Positions 41,340 through 50,395 of a stretch of DNA of 55,721 nt are shown one piece after another. The DNA lies in assembly GCA_910578645.1 (NCBI GenBank), contig CAJTQI010000015.1, positions 1 to 55,721 of the forward strand, in the 5' to 3' direction. Position numbers and translations under genes: made by a program. The notes beneath the pieces are model-generated. The model was not told the origin of the DNA. It saw only the letters and a program-made list of their open reading frames with translations, and searched no databases. Positions within the stretch are counted from its first letter, which is position 1, and the number at the start of each line of letters is the position of its first letter. Origin of the DNA: an uncultured Lachnospiraceae bacterium (GTDB lineage: Bacteria > Bacillota > Clostridia > Lachnospirales > Lachnospiraceae).

Positions 41340-43446
41340 AATAGGAATGATGATAGGCGACCGATATGAGATTCTTGAGAAAATCGGAACCGGAGGCATG
41401 TCGGATGTATATAAGGCGAAAGACCATAAGTTGAACCGCTTTGTGGCGGTGAAGGTATTAAAACAGGAATTTAGCGAGAATGCTAATTTTGTGTCTAAGT
41501 TCAGGGTAGAGGCACAAGCGGCGGCCGGACTTATGCATCCTAATATTGTGAATGTCTATGATGTAGGAGAAGAAGGCGGTATCTACTATATCGTCATGGA
41601 GCTTGTGGAAGGCATTACGCTGAAGAAATATATTGAGAAAAAGGCGAGGCTTTCTGTCAAGGAGGCAATCAGCATTGCCATCCAGGTGTCTATGGGAATT
41701 GAGGCGGCCCACAATAACCATATTATCCACAGGGATATTAAGCCGCAGAATATTATCATATCCAAAGAAGGCAAGGTGAAGGTGACGGATTTCGGTATTG
41801 CCAAGGCAGCTACCAGCAATACGATTACTTCCAATGTCATGGGTTCGGTACATTATACTTCGCCGGAGCAGGCCAGAGGCGGGTACAGTGACGAGAAGAG
41901 CGATATTTATTCCCTGGGTATCACGATGTTTGAAATGCTTACGGGCAGAGTGCCTTTTAACGGCGAGACGACTGTGGCGATTGCCATCAAGCATATACAG
42001 GAAGAATTACCTTCTCCCAGGGATTATGTACCGGAGATTCCGGTAAGTGTGGAGCAGATTGTGTATAAGTGCTGCCAGAAGAGCCCTGACAGAAGGTATC
42101 AGTCCATGGCGGAGCTGATTGTGGATTTGAAGCAGTCCCTGATTAATCCTGACGAGGATTTTGTCAAAGTGATTGACCCGGACGAAGAAGCTTCTACCAG
42201 AATGATTACGGACCGTGATATGGTGCGCATTAAAAGACAGTCCGACCAGAGAGATTCCATGGATGAAGCCATGCGTCTCAGAAAGAAAAATGAACGCTAT
42301 TACGAGGAAGAAGAGGAAGAGGAAGACGATGACTGGGAAGATGATGAGGACGATGAAGACTATGACCCCAAGATGGAGAAAATCACTACAATCCTCGCTG
42401 TAGTGGCGGCACTGTTAGTTGGCTGTATCGTTCTTTTCCTTGTGGGAAGAGGCTTGGGTGTGTTCGAGTTTGGCACTGTGGCCAAAGAGGATGGAGAAAC
42501 CCAGGAAGAGTCGGAAGAACAGGTGGAAATGATTCGGGTTGTGGGTATGAACGTGGACGAGGCTAAGCGTTCTTTGTTGGAATTGGGATTGACCCCGGAG
42601 ATTAAATACGAGTCCAACAGCGCTTATGACGCAGGAACTGTCCTGCGTGCCAGTGTGCAGGACGGACTCATGATTGACAAGGGTACGGTAATTGTGATGA
42701 CCGTGGCGGAAGCAGTGGATGGGGTTCAGGTGCCTTCAGTGGCAGGTAAATCCCAGTCGGAAGCGACGTCCATTCTTGAAAAAGAGGGATTTGTGGTCAA
42801 TGTGACGGAAAGCTTTGATGCTTCTGTGGAAAACGGCTATGTCATATCCCAGTCTCCGGAAGCCGACACGACAGCGCCGGAAGGCTCTTCGATTACTATC
42901 CGCGTCAGTCAAGGTGCGGATGACAATAAAGTCAGAGTACCTGACCTGGTGGGTATGAGTGAGATGGACGCTACCGTGAATCTGACGGAGAGCGGACTTG
43001 CCGTAGGCAATGTGACAGAGACAGAACATGAAGACGCGGCGTTAACGGGTATGGTATGCTACCAGAGCTATTCGGTCGGCTCTTATGTAGATAAGGGCAC
43101 GCCCATTGACTTGAAAATAAGCACCGGGCCTTCCGGAGTGACTTACCGCTATTCGGAGGAGATTAGTGCGCCCACGGAAGACCCTGAGTACCGCGGCGGT
43201 ATGACGGTAAACGTGACAGTCACCACGTCGGACGGCACACAGCTTCTTAGCACACAGACCACTTCTTTTCCTGTGGCTGCCAATTACACCGGGATTAAGG
43301 CGCCAACGGGTGTCATTACGTATACGTTTACTGTGGAGCGGGAAGCGGCCACAACCACGGACCCGGCAACGGGAGAAGCCGTCAATTCGGGAGCTGCTTC
43401 CGAGGAGAAGACGGTGAAAAGGGAAATTACTTTTACCCAAGAATAG
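41332..43446 (+). CDS. prkC: PASTA-domain serine/threonine kinase
   Basis: A 704-residue membrane kinase that senses peptidoglycan fragments or lipid II. The kinase domain (1-265) has the P-loop IGTGGMSDVYKA, K41, HRDIKPQN (133-140) and DFG (153-155). A very acidic stretch (about 320-345) and one transmembrane helix (about 349-371) follow. Three extracellular PASTA repeats come next (about 400-460, 465-533, 536-604), and a 100-residue C-terminal domain of unknown fold with Thr-rich sequence. It partners the phosphatase upstream; rsgA follows, as usual. Confidence 0.95.
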   Translation: MIKIGMMIGDRYEILEKIGTGGMSDVYKAKDHKLNRFVAVKVLKQEFSENANFVSKFRVEAQAAAGLMHPNIVNVYDVGEEGGIYYIVMELVEGITLKKYIEKKARLSVKEAISIAIQVSMGIEAAHNNHIIHRDIKPQNIIISKEGKVKVTDFGIAKAATSNTITSNVMGSVHYTSPEQARGGYSDEKSDIYSLGITMFEMLTGRVPFNGETTVAIAIKHIQEELPSPRDYVPEIPVSVEQIVYKCCQKSPDRRYQSMAELIVDLKQSLINPDEDFVKVIDPDEEASTRMITDRDMVRIKRQSDQRDSMDEAMRLRKKNERYYEEEEEEEDDDWEDDEDDEDYDPKMEKITTILAVVAALLVGCIVLFLVGRGLGVFEFGTVAKEDGETQEESEEQVEMIRVVGMNVDEAKRSLLELGLTPEIKYESNSAYDAGTVLRASVQDGLMIDKGTVIVMTVAEAVDGVQVPSVAGKSQSEATSILEKEGFVVNVTESFDASVENGYVISQSPEADTTAPEGSSITIRVSQGADDNKVRVPDLVGMSEMDATVNLTESGLAVGNVTETEHEDAALTGMVCYQSYSVGSYVDKGTPIDLKISTGPSGVTYRYSEEISAPTEDPEYRGGMTVNVTVTTSDGTQLLSTQTTSFPVAANYTGIKAPTGVITYTFTVEREAATTTDPATGEAVNSGAASEEKTVKREITFTQE

Positions 43447-43485
43447 GGATTAGATTGAAAAATTATGTAAACCAAGGACAGGTGT

Positions 43486-44364
43486 ATGCAGGGGAAGATA
43501 ATTAAAGGGATTGCCGGATTTTATTATGTCCACGTGGAAGGACATGGCGTTTATGAGTGTAAGGCGAAAGGTATTTTCAGGAAGGACAATATAAAACCCC
43601 TGGTGGGTGACAATGTGCTTGTGGATGTGCTTGACGAAGGAGAGATGGCGGGCAATATCAGGGAAATTTTGTGCCGCCGCAATGCGCTGCTTCGTCCGGC
43701 GGTGGCCAATGTTGACCAGGCGCTTATCATTTTTGCCATTGTAAAGCCGAATCCCAACTTTAATCTGTTAGACAGGTTTCTAATCCGTATGGAGCGTCAA
43801 AAGCTGCCTACGGTTATCTGCTTCAACAAGCAGGACATTGCATCGCCGGAGGAAAAAGAGGCGTTACGGCAGTCCTATGAGACTTGCGGCTATGAGGTGT
43901 TGTTTGTCAGCGCCTTGGAAAATGAAGGTTTAGAGCAGGTAAAGGAAGTGCTTTCGGGAAAGACAACTACGGTGGCAGGACCCAGCGGCGTCGGAAAGTC
44001 ATCTTTGATTAACAGGCTGTCACCCAAGGCAAACATGGAAACCGGGGAAATTAGTGCAAAGATAGAGCGGGGCAGACATACGACCAGGCATTCGGAGATG
44101 ATTGCGCTTGGTGATGGAAGCTATATTGTAGATACGCCTGGGTTTACGTCTCTAGATATTTCTGAAATCACGAAGGAGGAGTTGGGGCAGTATTATCCGG
44201 AATTTACGAAGTATGAGCCCTTTTGCAGATTCCGGGGATGTGCCCATATGAGCGAGCCTACCTGCGGCGTCAAGGAGGCCGTTTCAGAAGGCAAAATCAG
44301 TCCGGTGCGGTATGGCAATTATAGAGTGCTGTATGAGGAACTAAAGGGACGAAAGAGGTATTGA
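43486..44364 (+). CDS. rsgA: Ribosome small-subunit-dependent GTPase A
   Basis: A 292-residue, circularly permuted GTPase for late 30S maturation. An N-terminal OB-fold is followed by the G4 (CFNKQDIA), G1 (AGPSGVGKSSLIN) and G3 (VDTPGFT) motifs in that permuted order. A C-terminal zinc knuckle has CRFRGCAHMSEPTCG. In many Firmicutes rpe and thiN follow; here an 18-codon frame with no recognisable homology and a terminator follow instead. Confidence 0.95.
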   Translation: MQGKIIKGIAGFYYVHVEGHGVYECKAKGIFRKDNIKPLVGDNVLVDVLDEGEMAGNIREILCRRNALLRPAVANVDQALIIFAIVKPNPNFNLLDRFLIRMERQKLPTVICFNKQDIASPEEKEALRQSYETCGYEVLFVSALENEGLEQVKEVLSGKTTTVAGPSGVGKSSLINRLSPKANMETGEISAKIERGRHTTRHSEMIALGDGSYIVDTPGFTSLDISEITKEELGQYYPEFTKYEPFCRFRGCAHMSEPTCGVKEAVSEGKISPVRYGNYRVLYEELKGRKRY

Positions 44365-44423
44365 TATGTTAAAAGACCTGTACGTTCAGTTTATAAGAGA
44401 ATATAGAATATCAGATGTCTGAG

Positions 44424-44470
44424 TAGGGCCATTATCAGTTACGAAAAAAGACTGATAGTGGACCTATTTT
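44424..44470 (+). terminator. Terminator of the prpC-prkC-rsgA run
   Basis: TAGG plus CCATTATCAGT (44424-44439) pairs with ACTGATAGTGG and CCTA (44451-44465) around one G-A mismatch and one G-U pair; TTTT follows. It ends the long core run starting at murE. Confidence 0.75.
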
Positions 44471-44587
44471 AGTGCTTGGATTTGCTTTTGCGGCATTACA
44501 ATAAAGCAGAAGGAATAGGAATGAAAGCGCTTTGCAGGAACTGAAATGGACTTATTTACTGGGGGTATCATGAAAGGAGAAAATGAC

Positions 44588-45121
44588 ATGGGGAATAAAA
44601 TAGTTATAACAGAAACGGAAAGGTTAATTTTAAGAAGATACATAAAAGAAGATGTACAAGATTTATTTGAATATTTATCTGATATGGAAGTTGTGAAATA
44701 TGAACCATATAAACCAATGACCTTTGATGAGGTAAAGGAAAATCTTGAATGGCGTATCGGTACAGATGAAATGATTGCTGTTGAACTGAAAAAATCCCAC
44801 AAGATGATTGGGAATGTATATATGGGAAAACGTGACTTTGAAGCAATGGAAATGGGATATGTATTCAATCGAAACTATTGGGGGCATGGTTATGCTGCTG
44901 AAAGTTGTAAGGCTTTAATCGGGCAGGCATTTTCAAATGGCATACATAGGATATATGCGGAATGTGAGCCCAACAATAAGAGTTCATGGAAATTGCTTGA
45001 AGCGTTAGGATTTCAACGTGAAGCCCATTTTATAAAAAATGTATATTTCTGGAAAGATGAAACTGGAAAAGCAATTTGGAAAGATACATATGTATATGCC
45101 AAATTAAATGATAACATATAA
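44588..45121 (+). CDS. GNAT acetyltransferase, RimJ/RimL type
   Basis: A 177-residue acetyltransferase. It begins ITETERLILRRYIKEDVQDL, the RimJ/RimL signature, and has the acetyl-CoA block NRNYWGHGYAAESCKALIGQ and ECEPNNKSSWKLLEALGF. These enzymes modify protein N-termini or small amines; substrate unknown. The start at 44588 follows AAAGGAGAAAA. It is transcribed alone and lies at the start of the accessory, more AT-rich part. Confidence 0.88.
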   Translation: MGNKIVITETERLILRRYIKEDVQDLFEYLSDMEVVKYEPYKPMTFDEVKENLEWRIGTDEMIAVELKKSHKMIGNVYMGKRDFEAMEMGYVFNRNYWGHGYAAESCKALIGQAFSNGIHRIYAECEPNNKSSWKLLEALGFQREAHFIKNVYFWKDETGKAIWKDTYVYAKLNDNI

Positions 45122-45172
45122 ATTAATTCCAGTGTGGCGCAAAAAGAATATTCTGAGATTACAGAAATAAGT

Positions 45173-45193
45173 GTACCCTTTGTTCACTGAGGG
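45173..45193 (-). repeat. Dispersed repeat, complement copy
   Basis: On the minus strand CCCTCAGTGAACAAAGGGTAC, nearly identical to the plus-strand string at 49096-49116. Part of a four-member family in 45-54 kb. Confidence 0.55.
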
Positions 45194-45225
45194 AGGCTAA
45201 ATGACGAAAACCGGCAGGGAGGAAT

Positions 45226-45966
45226 ATGCGATACTACCAATGTGATAAATACCCAATCGAGTTCGTGTTGTCAGAGAATATAGACAAGCATTTTGATGCC
45301 CATAATCATGTAAGACATTATGTGCTAGCAGTGGTCATGCAGGGAACGATTGTAATATATTTGGAAAACAGAGAAGTGGCGTGCCATAGAGGTGATGTGT
45401 TTATCATCCCTCCTTATACTGTGCATTCCGTGCGACAGGGAAAGGATGTGCGTCTGTTGTCTATGTGTATAGGAACTTCTTTTGTAGAAGACAATGATTT
45501 AGAGGTAGCCGGAAAGATTATTCGGGATTTGTTAGGGGATGCGGTTGCGCAGGGCATTTTTGGAAAGGAGCAGAAAGAAAAATTACAGTCATTTGTGTGG
45601 ACGGTTTATGCCCTTTTGGATAAAGAACTAAAGGAGATGGATGCAGACATAAAATTTCTGGCAGACAAAATTGCCAACCACCCGGAACAGGAATTGTCCA
45701 TTGAGGCACTGGCGTCGGATATTTTTGTCAGCAAATATTATCTGATAAGGAAATTCAAAGGCAGTGTGGGAATGACACCACACCAGTTTTGTATCCAGAA
45801 CCGTATACGCAAATCGCAGGGGATGCTGGATGAAGAAAGGACAGTCAGCAGGATTGCTGCAGAAATGGGATTTTATGACCAGAGCCACTTTGACAAGGTT
45901 TTTCGGAGAATTGTCGGAGTATCCCCATCAGAATATGTCCATTCAAAGAAATATATAGAAATATGA
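45226..45966 (+). CDS. AraC-family regulator with cupin domain
   Basis: A 246-residue regulator. The N-terminal cupin-like sensor (about 15-110) has HFDAHNHVRHYVLAVVMQG and HRGDVFIIPPYTVHSV. The C-terminal double helix-turn-helix (about 148-244) has LASDIFVSKYYLIRKFKGSV and RIAAEMGFYDQSHFDKVFRR. Ligand and targets are unknown. It is followed by 285 bases without a recognised gene and then by a cupin gene, which may be a target. Confidence 0.9.
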   Translation: MRYYQCDKYPIEFVLSENIDKHFDAHNHVRHYVLAVVMQGTIVIYLENREVACHRGDVFIIPPYTVHSVRQGKDVRLLSMCIGTSFVEDNDLEVAGKIIRDLLGDAVAQGIFGKEQKEKLQSFVWTVYALLDKELKEMDADIKFLADKIANHPEQELSIEALASDIFVSKYYLIRKFKGSVGMTPHQFCIQNRIRKSQGMLDEERTVSRIAAEMGFYDQSHFDKVFRRIVGVSPSEYVHSKKYIEI

Positions 45967-46251
45967 ATTGATGTGCATATGGCGGAAAACAGCCAGATTT
46001 TTATCGAAGTAATAGAAAACAGCAGAAAAAGACTATAAAGTTCTTCTGGTGGAGAAATGCAGGCATATTCAGGGAAATGGAATAAATGAATAGATAGGTA
46101 GGTATCTCTAAACGTTCATTACATAATGGTGTAGAAGAAGTAAGGTGTATTCCAATAAGGTATATAGGGCAATTTTTTACAAGACGTGACATCTTCCGGG
46201 GAATATGATTGAAATGTAAGACAGATTACATATTTTATCGGAGGTGCCAAA

Positions 46252-46635
46252 ATGGATACATTTGAATTGTTTAATGTTGGAAAATTAGTTTTACCGGAAA
46301 AAGAGGTTGACTTTGCGGAGATTGAGTGGTCGAAACATCCGACTTTTAAGGGTGTTGAGCTGAAACACATCATCACGGCAAAAGATACGGATGGGAAGTT
46401 TAGCTATCATTTGGTACGGATTGCTCCCGGTTGCAGTATTTTGAACCATATCCACGAAACCCAGTTGGAGACGCATGAGGTGATAAGGGGCGTCGGAAGA
46501 TGTGTAAATGCGGGTAACATGATTTCATATGAACCCGGTACAATATCCATCATGCAGGCAGGCACAGCCCATGAAGTCACTGCGGGTTCAGAAGGATTAT
46601 ATTTATTTGCCAAGTTTATACCTGCACTATGTTAA
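46252..46635 (+). CDS. Cupin-domain protein
   Basis: A 127-residue single-domain cupin. The metal-ligand motif sequence SILNHIHETQLETHEVIRG holds the two His and the Glu, and the second motif ISIMQAGTAHEV holds the last His. The fold is clear but the substrate is not. CGGAGG stands before the start. The region 45967-46251 upstream holds no gene I can support. Confidence 0.82.
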   Translation: MDTFELFNVGKLVLPEKEVDFAEIEWSKHPTFKGVELKHIITAKDTDGKFSYHLVRIAPGCSILNHIHETQLETHEVIRGVGRCVNAGNMISYEPGTISIMQAGTAHEVTAGSEGLYLFAKFIPALC

Positions 46636-46654
46636 ATGAAATAAAAGGGTAATA

Positions 46655-46683
46655 TTGACTTTCAATTTCGTATCGTCTATACT
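46655..46683 (+). promoter_or_regulatory. Promoter of the thiamine-salvage operon
   Basis: TTGACT (46655-46660), 17 bp, TATACT (46678-46683), about 40 bases before the riboswitch aptamer. Confidence 0.75.
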
Positions 46684-46721
46684 AAGAATATGTTTTTTAA
46701 CTGAATAAATATGATTTGTGT

Positions 46722-46859
46722 TTGCGAGGGAACTGAACAAGTTGAAAAAGGTTAAGACCTGACCTCTGGACCTGTCGGCTAATACCGGCGTAGGGAAGCA
46801 ATTTCTTACGCCGTATTGTGTTTGAAAGAGCTTCTAATGATTTGGAGGCTCTATTTTTT
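46722..46859 (+). promoter_or_regulatory. TPP riboswitch with terminator, divergent 5' half
   Basis: The 3' half ACCTGTCGGCTAATACCGG followed by CGTAGGGAAGC (to 46799) is the standard thiamine-pyrophosphate aptamer P4-P5 and its conserved CGTAGGGAA. P1 is short (TTGC at 46722-46725 with GCAA at 46798-46801), P2 is GAGG/CCTC. The usual CUGAGA of the pyrimidine-sensing side is not seen. A terminator AGAGCTTCT (46827-46835)/GGAGGCTCT (46844-46852) plus TTTTTT follows. GGAAGC of the aptamer (46794-46799) can pair with GCTTCT of the terminator (46830-46835), giving a switch. Confidence 0.85.
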
Positions 46860-46879
46860 ATGCGTAGGAGGAAAAAGAA

Positions 46880-47539
46880 ATGTCATTTATGAAAGAGGTT
46901 GTAAGCCATAATAAACATATTTGGGACAGGTGTATTGATACATCATTCGTGCAGGATTTGAAAAGTGGGGAACTTGCCTTTGAGAGTTTTAAGAAATATA
47001 TGATACAGGACAGTATCTATTTGAAAAATTATGCCCGTATATATGGAAAAGCAATATACCATGCAACTACTTTAAGTGATATTCAGGTTTATTATTCCAT
47101 TCTAAGTTTTGTTACAGAGGAAGAGTCGGCGGTACGGTTAAGCTATTTAGAACAGTTTGGCATGACAGACAATGATATAGAGAGAATTTCACCGTTGCCG
47201 GAAAATCAGAATTATATAGATTTTCTGTTTGAAATTGCGGAGGGCGGAAATAGCTTGGAAATACTTATGGCGGTACTTCCATGTTTGTTGAGTTACAGCT
47301 ATATTTTCCGAAAAATTGCAAATGAGCCGGAGAGCCGCATGTCAAGATATTGGGATTTTATATGCGACTACGCAGACGACTTCTATGCAGAGAATTGTAA
47401 AAAGTGGTATATTTTGACAGATACAAAATGTAAAAATCTTTCTGTAATCGAGCAAGAAAAATTAGACCATATTTTTGAAAAGGCTAGTCTGCTTGAACTT
47501 GATTTTTGGAATATGACTTATAAGCGGGAAAATGAATGA
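46880..47539 (+). CDS. tenA: Thiaminase II / aminopyrimidine aminohydrolase
   Basis: A 219-residue TenA-family enzyme that hydrolyses degraded thiamine to the HMP pyrimidine for re-use. The helical fold shows AFESFKKYMIQDSIYLKNYA, the catalytic Cys in MAVLPCLLSYSY, and FYAENCKKWY. The start follows AGGAGGAAAAA. It is the first gene after the TPP riboswitch and is followed by thiD and thiE, which fits salvage of the pyrimidine part. Confidence 0.9.
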   Translation: MSFMKEVVSHNKHIWDRCIDTSFVQDLKSGELAFESFKKYMIQDSIYLKNYARIYGKAIYHATTLSDIQVYYSILSFVTEEESAVRLSYLEQFGMTDNDIERISPLPENQNYIDFLFEIAEGGNSLEILMAVLPCLLSYSYIFRKIANEPESRMSRYWDFICDYADDFYAENCKKWYILTDTKCKNLSVIEQEKLDHIFEKASLLELDFWNMTYKRENE

Positions 47540-47563
47540 AAAATAGATGTTGGATACAGACAC

Positions 47564-47613
47564 AAGGGAACATTTTATAAAATTTATCTTTGCAACTTAT
47601 AAAATGTCCTTTT
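47564..47613 (+). terminator. Hairpin between tenA and thiD
   Basis: AAGG plus ACATTTTATAA (47564-47580) pairs with TTATAAAATGT plus CCTT (47597-47611), a two-base bulge apart; TT follows. Probably an attenuator or processing site inside the thi operon. Confidence 0.5.
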
Positions 47614-47656
47614 AACACACTAATCTTAATAAGAAAAATAAGGAGAAGATTATCAA

Positions 47657-48475
47657 ATGAAAAACGTATTGAGCATTGCCGGTTCTGATTGTAGTGGTGG
47701 GGCGGGCATTCAGGCGGACTTAAAGACATTTTCTGCACATGGAACATTTGGAATGAGTGTTATTGTATCGGTTGTGGCAGAAAATACAAGTAGGGTAATG
47801 GCTATTGAGGATATTAGCCCCGATATGATTGGAAAACAGATAGATGCCGTTTTTGAGGATATAGACGTTAACGCCGTTAAAGTGGGTATGCTTTCTACTC
47901 CCGATTGTATGAAAGTAGTCGCTGCGAAACTCAAACATTACCATCCCTTGAATATCGTAATTGACCCTGTTATGTATGCAAAAAACGGATGTCCTCTTAT
48001 GGAACCTATGGCGATTGAAACAATGATTGAAACGATTATCCCGCTTGCCGATGTGCTGACGCCGAATATTCCGGAGGCTGAAAAAATTACAGGAAGCACC
48101 ATACAATCTGTTGCGGATATGGAAAATGCTGCAAAAGAAATTTATGCAATGGGCTGTAAAGCAGTTATCGTAAAGGGCGGACATGCCGCCCGTAGGGCAC
48201 TTGATGTTTTATTTGATGGAAAGAAAATCTATCAATTTGACACCGCGCGGATTGATACAAAAAATACCCATGGAACCGGATGCACGTTTTCATCTGCGAT
48301 TGCCTCGCAACTGGCAAAAGGTGTGAATTTGCATAATGCAGTAGAACAGGCAAAGTCTTATGTAACAATGGCCATTGAACATTCTCTTGATATTGGAAAA
48401 GGATGCGGTCCCACACATCATTTTTATCAGCTCTATAAATACGGACTAACGGAAGAAAGGGGCGGTGAAAAATGA
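47657..48475 (+). CDS. thiD: Hydroxymethylpyrimidine/phosphomethylpyrimidine kinase
   Basis: A 272-residue ribokinase-fold enzyme that phosphorylates HMP and HMP-P. Blocks: SIAGSDCSGGAGIQADLKTF, DPVMYAKNGCPL, LTPNIPEAEKITG and KNTHGTGCTFSSAIA (anion hole and catalytic Asp region). Its stop overlaps the thiE start by 4 bp. Together with TenA it supplies the pyrimidine unit of thiamine. Confidence 0.93.
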   Translation: MKNVLSIAGSDCSGGAGIQADLKTFSAHGTFGMSVIVSVVAENTSRVMAIEDISPDMIGKQIDAVFEDIDVNAVKVGMLSTPDCMKVVAAKLKHYHPLNIVIDPVMYAKNGCPLMEPMAIETMIETIIPLADVLTPNIPEAEKITGSTIQSVADMENAAKEIYAMGCKAVIVKGGHAARRALDVLFDGKKIYQFDTARIDTKNTHGTGCTFSSAIASQLAKGVNLHNAVEQAKSYVTMAIEHSLDIGKGCGPTHHFYQLYKYGLTEERGGEK

Positions 48476-49104
48476 AACCAGACTATTCTTTATACCTTGT
48501 GACAGACCGTGTACGGATGAGTACAAAAACTTTGTCTGAAGCAGTAGAACAGGCAATTATTGGCGGCTGTACGATGATACAGCTTCGGGAAAAAAATATT
48601 TCCACTTTGGATTATTATAATCTGGCGTTAGATATTAAAAAAATTACTGATAAGTATAATATTCCGCTTATCATAAATGACCGCATTGATATTGCTATGG
48701 CGGTAGGCGCTGACGGAGTACATATCGGGCAAAAGGACATCCCTGTTAACGTTGCCCGAAAGATTATCGGTGAAAAAATGCTGCTTGGTGTTTCCGTCAT
48801 TTCAGTTAAAGAAGCTGTAAAGGCCGTAAAGGACGGAGCCGATTATTTGGGAGTAGGGGCGATATTTCCGACGAAGACAAAATCAGATGCTGATTTTGTA
48901 TCTATTGAGGAATTAAAAAATATTCGTCAAATTATTCATGTGCCGATTGTTGTGATTGGGGGTGTCAGTACAGAAAACGCTATGTTGTTTGGCTCTATGG
49001 GAATTGACGGATTGGCTGTCATATCTGCTATTATTGCACAAAAAGAGATAAAACAGGCCGCAGAAACACTGAAATTGTTATTCTACGGAAAGTATCCCCA
49101 GTGA
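48472..49104 (+). CDS. thiE: Thiamine-phosphate synthase
   Basis: A 210-residue TIM-barrel enzyme that joins HMP-PP to thiazole phosphate. Blocks: LVTDR, GGCTMIQLREKN, PLIINDRIDIA, GADGVHIGQKD, YLGVGAIFPTKTK and VVIGGVSTENA. It closes the riboswitch operon. No thiM or thiazole-synthesis gene is present in the window, so the thiazole unit must come from elsewhere. Confidence 0.94.
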   Translation: MKPDYSLYLVTDRVRMSTKTLSEAVEQAIIGGCTMIQLREKNISTLDYYNLALDIKKITDKYNIPLIINDRIDIAMAVGADGVHIGQKDIPVNVARKIIGEKMLLGVSVISVKEAVKAVKDGADYLGVGAIFPTKTKSDADFVSIEELKNIRQIIHVPIVVIGGVSTENAMLFGSMGIDGLAVISAIIAQKEIKQAAETLKLLFYGKYPQ

Positions 49105-49116
49105 ACAAAGGGATAC
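49096..49116 (+). repeat. Dispersed repeat, plus copy overlapping the thiE stop
   Basis: CCCCAGTGAACAAAGGGATAC contains the TGA stop of thiE and is nearly identical to the complement of 45173-45193. A partial complementary copy lies at 49301-49316, so the two bracket about 185 bp as an inverted pair. Confidence 0.55.
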
Positions 49117-49146
49117 ATGGTCAGTAATCTTTATTATGACACAAAG

Positions 49147-49187
49147 GATACGGCGGTATCAAGGAGGTATCGCCGTATCTTTATTTT
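49147..49187 (+). terminator. Terminator after thiE
   Basis: GATACGGCG (49147-49155) pairs with CGCCGTATC (49171-49179), then TTTATTTT. The remaining bases to 49405 hold no gene I can support: only AT-rich sequence and the partial repeat at 49301-49316. Confidence 0.75.
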
Positions 49188-49300
49188 AAATATAATTTAC
49201 TAGGTTTAGTTACTTTAGCAGAGAAAGTTTTTTGCCGAAGTAATAGGAGACGGAAGCATACTATTCCATAAGATAGATTGATAACTTTTAATAATGCTGA

Positions 49301-49316
49301 TTGTTCACTGAGGGTA
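49301..49316 (-). repeat. Dispersed repeat, partial complement copy
   Basis: TTGTTCACTGAGGGTA; its complement TACCCTCAGTGAACAA matches the first half of the copies at 45173-45193 and 49096-49116. Confidence 0.5.
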
Positions 49317-49408
49317 TGCTTGCTTCTTTGCTAATGGATATGATAAAGCCGATGATTTCAAAATTAAAATAATAAAATAATCAGAAAATTATAATTTGGA
49401 GATGGGTG

Positions 49409-50170
49409 ATGGTAGGAGTATATTTTAGCGGTACAGGGAATACAAAATATTGTGTTGATAAGTTTCTAAAAGAATATGATTGTAGTAAAAATTCATTTTC
49501 TATTGAAGATAATGAAACTTTGGAAATGATTAAAGAGAGTAACGAAATAGTGATAGGATATCCGGTGCAATACAGTAATATTCCTAAAATACTGCGAGAT
49601 TATATTGTTAATAATCGATATATTTGGAAGGGGAAAAAAGTTTTTATTATTGCCACAATGGGACTTTTCAGTGGTGATGGGGCAGGAATAATGGCACGAC
49701 TGTTAAATAAATACGGTGCGGTTATAATGGGTGGGCTTCATTTGAAAATGCCAAATAGTATTGGGGATGATGGGGCATTAAAACGTAGCTTTGAAAAAAA
49801 TAAAGAATTAGTCAAGAAAGCAGAAGAAAAAATATGTACGGCGGTTAGCAATTTGAAAAATGGGAAACCGCCACAAGAGGGATTGGGAATAGCATCTCAT
49901 TTTGTGGGACTGTTTGGACAAAGATTGTACTTTTGGGGAAAAATACAAAAGTATACGGATAAATTAAAAATCAATTCTTTAAAATGTAATGGTTGTGGTT
50001 TATGTGAGAAATTGTGTCCCATGGGGAATATTACAATGACAGAGGGAATCGCTGTTTCCGGTGATAAATGTACAATGTGTTATCGCTGTATTAACAAATG
50101 CCCCGGACAGGCAATCACATTATTAGGTAAAAAAATAATTGAACAAAATGATATAAACAAATACTTATAA
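49409..50170 (+). CDS. EFR1-type flavodoxin-ferredoxin fusion
   Basis: A 253-residue electron-transfer protein. The N-terminal flavodoxin-like domain has YFSGTGNTKYCVDKF (FMN phosphate loop) and GYPVQYSNIPKILRDYI. The C-terminal part has two 4Fe-4S motifs, CNGCGLCEKLCP and CTMCYRCINKCP. Anaerobic Firmicutes often carry such EFR1 proteins; partners are unknown. Start: ATG 49409 behind TTGGAGATG; the GTG directly before it is an alternative. It is transcribed alone in an AT-rich stretch. Confidence 0.88.
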   Translation: MVGVYFSGTGNTKYCVDKFLKEYDCSKNSFSIEDNETLEMIKESNEIVIGYPVQYSNIPKILRDYIVNNRYIWKGKKVFIIATMGLFSGDGAGIMARLLNKYGAVIMGGLHLKMPNSIGDDGALKRSFEKNKELVKKAEEKICTAVSNLKNGKPPQEGLGIASHFVGLFGQRLYFWGKIQKYTDKLKINSLKCNGCGLCEKLCPMGNITMTEGIAVSGDKCTMCYRCINKCPGQAITLLGKKIIEQNDINKYL

Positions 50171-50234
50171 CTTTCGATTGATGGAATAAAAGGAGGAGAG
50201 ACCGTGCCCAAAATCTTTGTGCGGAGGTTCCTGT

Positions 50235-50263
50235 TTGAAAATGATTTTTGAAAGTGTTATTAT
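50235..50263 (+). promoter_or_regulatory. Promoter before the restriction-modification genes
   Basis: TTGAAA (50235-50240), 17 bp, TATTAT (50258-50263), 133 bases before the start codon. The leader holds no clear control protein gene. Confidence 0.55.
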
Positions 50264-50395
50264 ATAAGCAGTTCTATTTTTGCAGGGACGAACTGAAAGG
50301 GTTGTCATATGAGTCTTGATTAAAAATAGATGTCGAAAGAAGTTATCAAATAAAAGATAGCTGAGATAGCATAATAAGATAAAATATGAGGTAAA

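Noticed and set aside
44366..44422. 18-codon frame directly after rsgA
   Set aside because: No ribosome-binding site of its own, no match to rpe or any family, and the terminator follows at once.
46001..46192. Minus-strand hydrophobic frame between AraC and cupin genes
   Set aside because: No ribosome-binding site, AT-driven composition, no domain pattern.
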